From positions 1-64,000 of the forward strand of contig WFMF01000418.1 of the NCBI GenBank assembly GCA_011033025.1: a DNA stretch of 64,000 nucleotides, given 5' to 3'. This document shows positions 26,267 through 37,800 of the stretch, piece by piece. Under the pieces are notes generated by a model. That model saw nothing but the letters and a program-made list of their open reading frames with translations, was not told the DNA's origin and did no database searches. This DNA comes from Beroe forskalii. Its lineage: Eukaryota; Ctenophora; Nuda; Beroida; Beroidae. Positions within the stretch are counted from its first letter, which is position 1; each line of letters starts with the position of its first letter. The position numbers were made by a program, and so were the translations under genes.

Positions 26267-26452
26267 ATACGCTTAGAGCATGGCTGGGAATGCGCTAATA
26301 TAAATTATTGCACGAGGCGAAGCCGAGTGCAATAATTTGTATTGTCGCACGAGGAGCAGGCCGAGTGCGACAATACCAAATTATTGCACGAGGCGAAGCC
26401 GAGTGCAATAATTTTATTAGCGTCATGACCATTTGCCATGCTCTTAGTGTAT
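26267..26452. repeat. Cloverleaf-like cluster: outer stem enclosing three 12-bp hairpins
   Basis: The outer stem is ATACGCTTAGAGCATGGC against GCCATGCTCTTAGTGTAT, continued by GCGCTAAT against ATTAGCG. Inside are hairpins at 26,302-26,338, 26,339-26,376 and 26,378-26,414. Arms of hairpins 1 and 3 are AAATTATTGCAC/GTGCAATAATTT; those of hairpin 2 are GTATTGTCGCAC/GTGCGACAATAC. The cores are GAGGCGAAGCCGA (1 and 3) and GAGGAGCAGGCCGA (2). Confidence 0.93.
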
Positions 26453-27930
26453 TAGCCAATGTGAGGAGTGCAATACTACTTATTATTGCACGCCTACAAG
26501 TACCCTCAAAATTGGCTAATACCGTTACACAACCACGTGTTTTTTCCTAAATTATCAGCAAGTAGGGTTGCTACACTTTGTTTACTTTAACTCTTTACGT
26601 ACTATTATATAAAATTTAAATAGGGCAAATGAAATTTAGCCTAACTCCCTGGTGCCTAACTCCCAGTACCTAGTACTCCCTACAGTTCCCTACAGTTTAA
26701 AACAAATAAAGTGCTGCTGAACTCCTTTATCCTTATTAGTTGGGTTACGCAAGCACATAGTTCATTGATGACTCAAGTATACCCAGAGCAGACTCAAGTT
26801 AAAATCGCAGTTTAATTTTGGCGATGAAAAAGTTGCAACTATCTTACCAAAAATTATGTGTTAAAAAGGATAAACTTGAAAACAAAATAAAAGTGTTAAA
26901 AAGATTGTTTTGAATTATAATTTTAAAGTTACATTAATTCCAACATGTTCTCTGTTACAGCATCTCTAATGGTATGAATATTACTTTATTACAATTCCCA
27001 CGTAATTTTAAAAGAATACGCTGTGAACAACAGACCCTCCGTATATTAGTCCTTGCATAATACGCCACAACATATTGTTATTGTCATCTCATACGGGTTT
27101 AACCTACATATTATAACAGAATGTTTGACCACCTCACAAATATTCAAAGCATTGACATGGCGACAGCAGTCAAAATACGCAACACAGACCACATCAAAAT
27201 ATTATGTCGAACTCGCAACCGAATTGTACTATATAAAAATATAAGCAGTAGATTATGTAGGATTATAACAAATTAATATAACAATTGGTTAGTGGTGACT
27301 AGTGGTAAGCACTCTTCTGCTCATTAAATGAGGCGTCAGTCGACTCCAGATCAGTGGCACTACGCATATGAATACAATATACAAATTTTACTCACAAGGC
27401 ACCGTATAATAAAGTTATAACAAGCCGACGGCCCTTTTACTGTACCATTCACGAGCGGTCTCTACGCTAACAAACTGGCAGAGAAATCTTAAGTCTGTAA
27501 TACCGCCTCGGGGCTTGTTCCCTGACTGCATTGCCTTTCGAGTATAATGATTGTCCTTCCCATCATTTTGTGGTTGCATTGGCGAATATATCCAAAAGCG
27601 AAAGCTTTGAATTATGCTTTGAAATTGTGCAGCTAGATAGTGGAAAATATGCCTCTTTTCGAGTTAGCGCACTATTTTGCAATGCATATCAAAGTATCTT
27701 TTTCTGTGTTATTCCTTTTTAGTTGCCAACTGTGCAAGTAGCTAAGCGGCCATGTTTGAAGTTATACTTATTGTGTTGTAACCTAAATTTTACCAAGCTC
27801 ACATTAGCATTAGAAATTGGTCTTCATAAATTATTTGAGGATGCTCGTCACTAAGTTACATGAAATAAGGGCCTTTTTGAGGCTTGGCGCTTTTACTTGT
27901 GTGGGAGACTTAACATGTTTTCATTTTCCT
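26453..27930. other. No gene recognised
   Basis: AT-rich DNA upstream of a retrotransposon fragment; no strong repeats or exons recognised. Confidence 0.5.
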
Positions 27931-27946
27931 TTATTCTACCCTGAGA

Positions 27947-28480
27947 ATGTCCAGTACAAAACTCCTAAAGGGCATGTTATGGAACCCCACCAAGCTCTCA
28001 GACATCCAGAAGTTAGACAATGTCCAACGATGCTTTATCCGCAAGATAGCTGGACTCAAAGACATGAGCTATTGGGACCGTCTCAGGAAGCTGAATATGA
28101 TGTCACTCCAACTGCGAAGAGAAAGATACTGCATCATTCAAGTTTGGAAAATCGCCAACGGTCATGCCTCTAATGATGTTGAGATGCAATCCAAGGACCC
28201 TCCTCGGCTTGGGATCAAGGCAATCATCCCACGGATTAACACCAAGGCCCAGCTCTCTATTCGTAGTAATTACGAAAGTTCATTTGGTGTTACAGCAGCT
28301 CAGCTATGGAATATCTTGCCACCTGACGTCTCACGACTGAGTTCACTTGAAAGCTTCAAGATCGGTTTGGGCAGGTTCCTTGAGCAGTTCCCGGATACAC
28401 CTCCTGTTCCGGGGTACACTGCTGTGAACAACAACTCATTGCTGAGCTGGAAGGAGACGCGTACGACGCAGATGTCCTGA
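27947..28480 (+). mobile_element. 5'-truncated non-LTR retrotransposon, C-terminal part of ORF2
   Basis: The open frame of 177 codons starts inside the protein. It contains the block common after the reverse transcriptase of CR1/jockey-like elements: MLWNPTKLSDIQKLDNVQR, then KIAGLKDMSYWDRLRKL and SLQLRRERYCIIQVWKIANG, then AAQLWNILPPD and the C-terminus PDTPPVPGYTAVNNNSLLSW. The RT catalytic part itself is absent, as expected of a 5' truncation. The frame has no stop, so the insertion is fairly recent. Sequence from 28,481 to about 28,720 is probably its 3' UTR. Confidence 0.85.
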
Positions 28481-28720
28481 GCACGCCCAGTCAAACTCAC
28501 CAAAACGTACGTATTAGGGTACTCGAAAGACCTTGGTATGAAGAGCGCCAGCTGAACCTGTTTTGTGACACTGGCACACAGATGTCAGAAATTGTACGAA
28601 ACGGAGCGCGCGAACTACATATCTTTCTACTAAATTTGTGCACCTCACTTCACGATGCTACTTTGGTAGCTTTATTGACCGACCTGACAAAGTGTGTTGA
28701 TATGATACACATGGGTTACA

Positions 28721-29250
28721 CATGATGCCATTGTTGTGCTGGAAATGGACTAGGACTTGGTTGAATTTAAATATTGTGATCAACATTGGGAGGTGTCATA
28801 GTCTCACATTTACTCATTTATGAATTTAGAGACACATTCCTAACTTACTCTCTCGTCGATTGTCGAAAGAGTTTATATTATGAAAAATAGGGTCTTAAAA
28901 GTGAAAGTTTTCAGTTTTTCCTGAAATTTGCTGAAATTTTACTGCAATTTTACTGCAATTTTATTGCTTAAATTTTACTGCAAAAGCTTCACTGAGCTAC
29001 AATTTTTTCAAAAAAGAATTTTACCTTTCGCAAACTTACAAGAATTGGGTGAAAACTGCAGTTTGACTGGTTAATGGCTATCAACTTCAACTGATCTGCA
29101 ATACCTAGTATCTTTCCAGGGAACAACGAAACAAAAAAGTTTCCAGTGAACAAAAAAACATTCAAAAATAAGGCATCTATAAAGACATATACAGATATTG
29201 GGTTATCTCTGTGATATCAATCAACAACCAGCGGTTAGCATAAAATTTGT
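28721..29250. other. No gene recognised
   Basis: AT-rich sequence with a short TTTACTGCAATTT repeat near 28,930-28,985; otherwise nothing named. Confidence 0.5.
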
Positions 29251-29690
29251 GGTGTCAGCAGTTAATCATACTGGTGTCAGCACTTTATCATACTGGTGTC
29301 AGCATAACTTCATACTGGTGTCAGCCTTACTTCATACTGGTGTCAGCACTACATCATACTGGTGTCAGCAGTATATCACATTGGTGTCAACATTACTTCA
29401 TACTGGTGTCAACATTACTTCATACTGGTGTCAGCATAACATCATACTGGTGTCAGCATAACATATTGGTGTCAGTAGTACATCATACTGGTGTCAGTAG
29501 TACATCATACTGATTACTGGTGTCAGCACTTCAACATACTGGTGTCAGCATTACATCATACTGGTGAGTGGTGCCAGCATGACTTCATAGTGGTGTCAGT
29601 AATACATCATATTGGTGTCAGTAGTACATCATACTGGTGTCAGTAGAATACCATACTGGTTTCAGTAGTACATCAAACTGGTTTCTACAA
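29251..29690 (+). repeat. 21-bp minisatellite CATACTGGTGTCAGCA
   Basis: About 20 units such as TCATACTGGTGTCAGCATAAC, mostly 21 bases. The repeated peptides YWCQHN and LVSALLHTGVS in the open frames are by-products of a 7-codon period. Confidence 0.95.
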
Positions 29691-31706
29691 TAACTTAATA
29701 CGTCATTCTAATGGCCATCATTTTAGCTGTGTCTTTTCTAAAATATCTCACATTGATGAGGTTTTTGTAGATGAATATTTTGAATCAGCTCAGATATTTC
29801 TCATTCACCAAATCGAGGGGCTGCATTATCAACCCAAGTACATCTGCACTTAGCAAGCGTATATTCAACTAGCAATTTAAAGTCTTGTTTGAAACTACAA
29901 GCAAGGCAAATGTAATGAAAGTAATATGCCAAGATCGTAATTCACAATGTTGTATTCACTTCATTTGAAATTACTCTCAAATTAGCGGCCTCTTGTCTAG
30001 TTACAGCTGTACACTCCCCTAAATACCACGTGAAAAGTAATTAAATATATATTAAGGCTCGAGTATATATTATATATTATATTGAGTCATTATGGCTTGG
30101 TCCGTGAAATTGAGTCAGGTTTACTTCCGTTTAGAACTGCGCTCCTTTGTGTTGTAATCACAAAGAAAGAAAGAAGTTTGTTTTGCCTTCATTCGTTGTT
30201 TAATTTAAATGGTGTATATAATATAATAATGTTGGTATGTTGAGCATATTAATGATGATATAGAGGCTTTCACAATATATTATGTTATATTAATACGAGC
30301 TATATTTAATATTATTATGTTATGTTGTTGTAACTACATATATTTATTTCTTTTTGTTGCAGGTCTGGCAGATGTTCCTGGTTTAAGGTTACACCGTGTA
30401 ACATCATATGGTAACCATGAACTGTACGTGTACGTGTGTTCTTTGTTGTGATAAACCACGTGTGTAACACGTTTTTCTGAGGTTTAATCACAACCAGAGC
30501 CCAAATTTCCCAGCATTTTTGAGTGTGCATCTCGTGTTTGTTGTGTTTGATTCCATTTTTCTCTGACATGTGTGGTGTATGAATGTATGAACAGTTGATT
30601 TAATGAATTGTCACGTGTTCGTGTGAAAGATACCTGTTCATGGTCCTCGTTAATGATTTAAAAAAGCCTGGTCGGTACAGCAGCATTTTTCAGTGAAAGC
30701 ATGCCTCTTTTCTCTTAAAATTATAAGATAAAAAAAGATTTATTCAGATACCAGAAAGCGGGCAATTCAAGCAAACCAGATTAAGCGAGCATTTAACGAG
30801 TAGCACGTAAAATGTAAATAATGACCGCATGTATTTATTGGGATTTTCTGTGACGAATGCCACAAATACCTTCTTCCAATGGTGCATTATCAGTAGACCT
30901 GCACTAACCTCAGCCGTATTACGATATTTAGTGCAATAAAACATTAAGCACGCATGTGCGAGAGAGACTAGAAACAGTAACATTATCATTGTTTTAGCCT
31001 AAGTAAGGACAAATTCGTGGCATGTCCCCAGCCTGTATATATACGTAAGGCACTACATCAGGGTGACCTGCACCACGTTTTCAGATGACAATGTTGAAAC
31101 CGCAGAGCAAGCAGAAGAACTTCATGGATCTGACGACGGGAGGAGGAGGGAAGGTAGTCTGCACACCAGCACAGCCGCCCAGTGTCACACCTAAACGTGA
31201 GATATGCGAATAATATATGGCAAGGAATAATAACATAATCGTGCAGATAATCGTGTAGATAAACACTTCGATAGACTGCCTAGCGCCTGTATGTGGTATT
31301 TCACTGTGGATTTTCGAAAGTAAATTGGAGGGATTGCTCTTAAATATTCGACTGCTTTTGAAGCTGGTTCGGGAAGGGAGAGAATAATTACCTGCGATTT
31401 TATCTGACAGAAATTTCCCTAAACAGCTCTTCAGCCTCAAAGAGACGATAGTTTTCTAACTATTGATAGTAACTCTGATAACTTTGTGGATGCAGTTGCA
31501 AATGACTCGGGTAAAATAACATTATTTCCATTCAATGTAGTAAATTGATGATCCTAGTAAATAAATGATGCATCAATCAAAATGGCTGTTGCAGCTTTTA
31601 ATATGGACTTTCTAATCCGTTTTATACTTCACCATCAAGCTATCAAAATCCGCAACTCACAGTCACTCAACACACCCACTCTCTAACACATCTCCCTCGC
31701 CTGCAG
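29691..31706. other. No gene recognised; perhaps UNC13 intron
   Basis: AT-rich DNA immediately before the first confident UNC13 exon. It would be intron if the exon-like segment at 14,422 belongs to the gene. A small AT palindrome lies near 30,050. Confidence 0.5.
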
Positions 31707-31869
31707 GTTCGCAGAACGGAGACATGGACATGTTGTCAGTGAGCATGTCTCACCGGTCTCGTCAGAGCAGTGTCTCGCAGAACAGCGACGGGGTCTACTC
31801 GGTAACCTCGCAACCCCTCAACCCTGCGGCTATGGCGAGCATGAACGTTACTTCGGACTTCAACAACGA
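31707..31869 (+). CDS. UNC13: UNC13 exon 1 of the model: Ser/Gln-rich N-terminal region
   Basis: The exon lies between a pyrimidine-rich acceptor ending CCTGCAG and a GTAAGT donor. Only one frame is open. It codes for 53 residues rich in Ser, Gln and Asn ([17 protein letters not shown]), probably disordered. It starts with two bases of a split codon, so another exon must precede it. Its link to the gene rests on phase continuity with the next exon; the sequence itself is not a recognised domain. Confidence 0.8.
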
Positions 31870-34800
31870 GTAAGTGCTCCCTTTCCCTCTTTGTATAGCA
31901 ATATTAATGAACCAGTGCTACTTATTACTTTATTAATTGTTCGATTTGATGTTAAGTGTTCCTTCATTTACGACAACTCATAACTCAGGACCATCTTTCA
32001 CCCTCTGTAATGATATAAAATGAATGTCAACAAGAAAACTTCTACCTAAACTACACAATATTCTATCTACCTAATCCTTTAATCCCTATTGAAATTGAAT
32101 TTCATCACTCATCACTGTACATTATATAGGTTTTCATTATCATTATTAAAGTATTAAGAGCTATATTAGCGCAATTGATAATATCTGCCCTTTCAGCGCT
32201 GCCACCTCGCTGAGCACCTCCCAATTCTCCCTGGTGTCCGAGGAGGGAGAGCCTGAGGAGGTTTCTGAAGGAGCACTCCTGTGGCTCAGTGCTGTGGATA
32301 GGATCAGGAAGCGGATACGAGCTGCTAGGACCCACCCTTACCCCAGAGTAAGTGTTGTTATTAACAGTGGAACCAGACTAAGTCTGACATCAGACTAAGA
32401 CTGAGTCTGGTGTCATACTCAGACTGTGTCTGATGTCAAACTTAGTCTCATAACAGACAGTGTCAGATAAGTTGATAATCGAATTTTGAGCCAGTAGGAG
32501 GATGGCATTTCTTAAAATTTCCTGAAAAAGGTTCAAAATTATCTTGTTTATATAATATATATCATTTCACAGTTTCCTATTCAAATCGATGCATTTACTC
32601 ACAACCTCCACTCAATTCTCTGCCCCAACAGGAAGAGGGTGACGGCGAGGAGGCCGCGGAGGAGCCCCAGCGGAGCACGGAACAGAACGGAGGTGTCACC
32701 TACCCTCCATCCTCCCGCAAACCCGGGCAGGAGCTGGGGGGCAGTGCTGCTAACAGTGACGTCAGCAATGACGTCTTCAACACGGAGAACAAACCCAGCA
32801 GGTCAGAGTCATGGGGTATGAGGCATGTTAAAGTGTGACGGAATGGGGCCAATTATTGAGGAGCATGTTACATGCTTACCTGCTTACATGGTGCACGTAA
32901 AGGGTCTTGTTATGATTTTATGGGACATGTAAATGTTTGATGGCCTGGAAGTGGGGAGACATGTAAAGATTTGATGAAATACGACATATAAAGGTGTAAT
33001 GACATGGGCCAAGCGCCAAGTTAAGGTTTGATTGCATAGCATCAGGGAGTATAATTGTAGTCTTCATTACGATTTGGTGTGGTAGTTTGATTATATTTGA
33101 AGTGAGATGTTACAGGGAAGGTTGGTGAATGGGAGTGGAATGCCATAATATGATCCGTTATCAATGTCAGTCTATTAGGAGCGTGGATATGTTATCAGTG
33201 TTTAAGTGTTGTATCGGTAATCTTATCTTATAAATAATCTTATCTTGAAGGTTGGATGCAGTTCAATCTAATTTTTAATAAACGTTTCCTTCCATCTTGA
33301 AGGAAGAAGGTAGTTCAATATACTTTAAATCGAAACGTTTGAACGTTTATATAGAATGATATCAGAATGGAATCGGGCACTTTCCTGTGGATGTGGACAC
33401 ACTACCATCCGCATAACAGCTCAGTGTATTACTGGGATTGACGCGAGACTAGTCCGAACAAATTAATTGAATGAGTGTCGTCACGTTATAGGTAGGTCAC
33501 GTGCTTCATGGGAGGATGTCACGATTTTCAAATTGCTTGAACTACAAAAGACTTGCATCTCCTCTATCAGATGTTGGTATCGAATTCATGATTCAGTGGG
33601 AGCCTCTACTGCGTAGCCTCTTTTTTGTGACAAACTGAAGCTTGGCATTTCGTAAATTGGTAGTTCAGTATTTGGTGAACGATTATCAATAAGGTATTTA
33701 ATGAGTTATTGTATTTGATTTGTTTTCGATAGTGTGACTGTATGAGAATATGAATGTATAACTAAAGTCTAAGCCCTTAAACCACGGGGCCAGGATGTGA
33801 CATGTAAACAGCACTCAGATCCAGCAACTGTAAATAACCCAAGGAGGAGTATAACTCCGACCTAAATCAGCGATGGCCTCATCGACAACGCTTAAAGGTC
33901 ACGTGTTTTCCAGATCTATCCCATGACGGAGCCCCACAAGTTCTAGCATCAATGAAGTGCTCCGCTTGTGGGGTGAGACCATCCAGGAGCTGCTGAACGC
34001 CCTGCTTTGATAATCTGACGGAGCCCCTCGTGATCTGATATAGGACTTCAGTTAATTGTTGTTCTTTTATAAAAAATCCCCAAATTTCATACCTTATAAA
34101 TTTTTCTCATTTAAACTGGCTTACAGGCCTCCTTAAACCGGAGAGGAATAGCGAGAAACCATGGAAAATCGGTAACGGGCCAAACACACGCACGATCAAG
34201 TATACAGAAATACACTGGGAACTTGATTTGCGCTGTCGAATCACGCGCGCAATGGAGCAGTGGTACCTACAGAGCAGCGGTACCTCATTCGTAGACAGTA
34301 ATGTACTTTTTTACACCATCTCATGGTTTCTTTTTATAGAAATCTACATTTTTGAAGATAGAGACGTGGGACCTTCGAGAATCGATAGAGGATAAAATTC
34401 TACATTGTTAGTTGATCATAGATTTTCGATATCATGTTCCTGAGCTTCACAATGAATCGTTGAACACGCCACTACTGGAAAGCCTCGTTTTCTGCCGCGA
34501 GGTGTTATTGATCATAACTTCTGACATGAAAGGCGTATTCAAATGATCTCTTCACCACTGAACTCCCTATGCTGTGCTCTATCGAATGGCCACCTTCAAA
34601 ATTACTCTATCTGAAGTTTAGCCTATGAAATCGGGCAATATTGTTGCAGAATTGCTGCGTTTCGCAAAACTGCGCACAAACAACTAGCAGCAGCGCTACC
34701 TCGCGTTCCGGGGTTGAATAAGAGCAAGCTACTTTATCTGGCTGAACAGAGAGAATAAAGAATGGATACAACCAGCCAAGGTTGTAAGTTAAGACAGACT

Positions 34801-37800
34801 CATTGTACATACAATCATAGTTGCTTTCATTGTAAGATGTATTTCCAGATGTGTATAAGTAGATGGATCCAGGGTTCCCTATGCAGGGACGTCACTGTGA
34901 GCTCTGGAAAGCAATTTAGGACGCATAGGGCCACTGAGCACCTAGATTGCACCATCTACCCACTAAACCCCTGACGTTCTATATCGAATACTTCATTCGA
35001 TCCCTATATCACCACATTGTGTTGGACAACACATTCATCCACGGGGAGAAAGAACTTCTCATAACCCTCCTGGACAGTTTCTGAAGATGGGAAGGGCTCA
35101 TTACATACGTGCATGAGCTCGGGTGTGTAACCTAAGCTGTGGAGCTACTGGTCAAAAGTACTCCTGGAAGCCAGGCCACACCCACTCGCGGCTTCCTATG
35201 TATCCCACTTCATTGAGACTCGGACCAACAGGGCATGCAGGACACCTTATCCTCTGTGGAACCCTCGACAGTGCCCTATCTCGCTGGTACTGCCTGTCCC
35301 CCATGGAGATTCATCCACGGGGAGAAAGAACTTCTCATAACCCTCCTGGACAGTTTCTGAAGATGGGAAGGGCTCATTGCATACGTGCATGAGCTCGGGT
35401 GTGTAACCTAAGCTGTGGAGCTACTGGTCAAAGTACTCCTGGAAGCCAGGCCACACCCACTCGCTGCTTCCTATGTATCCCACTTCATTGAGACTCGGAC
35501 CAACAGGGCATGCAGGACACCTTATCCTCTGTGGAACCCTCTCGAGTACCTTATCTCGCTGGTGCTGCCTGTCCCCCTTGGAACTTCATCGTCTCAGCCA
35601 TCCCCTTCACCTACCATCCTCCTCCCCTCCATCCTACCTCCTCCCAACATCCTCCTCCCCTACATACCTCCATCCCACTTCCTACCATCCTCCTCCCCTC
35701 CATTTCACTTCCTATCATCGTCGGAAGGTAATCACAACATTCATTCCATTCAATCAACTGCTAGGAATTTTGCATCATAATGGCATACCTTTTAACCAAG
35801 TGTTTATGCAGCATAATTATAGCAATAAATCTCATTTACTAGCTGGTAGCTACATGGTAAATGGCAGGGGTCTATTTGACAAGTAATATGGAGATTGGTA
35901 CCATTATCACTGCTTAACTAAGTACTTAATAGGGACCATTTAAGTATTGCAATACGTCAGTGCGCCTCCCTTCATGCTCCCCAAGACATTTGTAATAAAC
36001 TTTTACTACAATAATATTATGATACAATTATATTATGATGATGATACGATAACTAAAGTCTAAGCCCTTAAACCACGGCGTGTTTCAGGATGTGGGACAC
36101 AGTGAACAGCACTCAGATCCAGCAACTGTACAACAAACCCAAGGAGGAGTCTAACTCCGACCTCCAAATCAGCGATGGCCTCATCGACAACGCTAACTAC
36201 GACACCCTCAAAGGTCACGTGTTCAAGAAGACCATCCAGGCTCTGATCTATCCCATCTCCCTGACGGAGCCCCACAAGTTCTACTCGTGGTCGACGCTGT
36301 CCCCGGCCTTCTGTTACGAGTGCGAGGGGCTGCTGTGGGGGCTCACTAAGCAGGGCATGAAGTGCTCGGCTTGTGGGGTGAAGTGCCACCAGAAGTGCCA
36401 GGAGCTGCTGAACGCTGACTGCTTGCAGGTGCGTAGCAGGGAGTGTAGTGCCAGACATGAGGTCTAGTCCGGCTATTAGTCCTCTAATCCCCGACCTCGG
36501 ATATATGTAAATATATTAGCTAATCCTCGTGATCTGATATAGGACATATGATGGAGTTAATTGTTGTTCTTATGCTGGTTGTAGAGCTACTACCACCACT
36601 AGTACTTGGTGTGCTAATGATGCTAGTAGTCCAGCCCTCACATGCGCCTCCTTCCCGCAGCGAGCACACCAGAAAAGCTCATCAAACGAGGACGCAGCCC
36701 AACATGAGTTCATCATGAAAGCTATGGAGTGAGTAATTCCTATCTTATATCATCATACGGCCGTATAATATAATAATACTAAGCGCATGTCATAATGATT
36801 TGCACTTGGAGCCTAGATCAAGACCTGTAACAGTAAACTAAAAAATAATGCTTGAGCGATAGTTTTCAGACAATTTTACGTCAGAAACAGTCATTCATCT
36901 TAATTTTATCATAGAATCAATAGCTGATTGAAGTATTTTTTGAATTCTGATTGCATCAACGCTTTGTGTCACTGTTAATAAAATAATTTTCCCGTATTTT
37001 GGAACGAACATTACTCAAATTGTGGTGGTCTGATCTTAACGATTTTCATACCAATTCAAGGTATAAATAACACGAGTGTCGAGTGACCTCGCAAAATCAT
37101 ATTCAAATTGGATATAAAAAGGCAAGGTTATTAATTTTTATTCGACACCTTTTAGAAAATTCATAAATCTATAAGAAGATGGACTTCAAAAATTCGGATC
37201 TGGCGCATTTTAAGGGTTAGGTTGCTCAATTTCACAGCATTTGTGGTGCTTGGCATGATAAACATATGTTTCAAACGGGACGTATATGCAACCATAGTTG
37301 GACAAGTTATGGACATTTTTCTTCCTCTTGGGATATAAAGCCACGCAAATTTCCCGACCTCAATTTTTAACTGCGAGTTTTGGATTTTTGTGGATCCTCT
37401 TGGTTTTGGTGGATTCCTTTGATAATACTTCTCTTATATCAGAATTTTAAGCTCTACAACATGGTGAAGTCCTCATGAGTCTAAATAGTTCGCACAAAAG
37501 GATATAGAGTGATTTCTATCACTCTAAGGGAACACTATGTGACGCAAAGCGGCATAAAATGCTTCAGTACTTTATTCATCTGTTAAAAAACCTCTGAAGC
37601 TCCTAGAACCCTGCCGAGCGGCAAAAAATATCGGAGTGGTTCATATTACAAGTTGCGATAGTCGTTTTTCAGTTTCGGTATTTTTGAAGACATTCTTTGG
37701 CTACATGCAAATCATTATGACATGCACTAGTACAATAAGTTGCACTATTCAAAAACTTTTGCAAGTTATTCTGTGAATAAAGGTATCCGCAACATAGTTT

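Noticed and set aside
29198-29513. Cys/Trp-rich repeat protein (YWCQ units)
   Set aside because: It is a reading of a 21-bp minisatellite, with the same array open in more than one frame.
30340-30390. Mini-exon after TTTTTGTTGCAG at about 30,361
   Set aside because: The length would have solved the phase gap, but the frame required carries a TAA before the putative donor.
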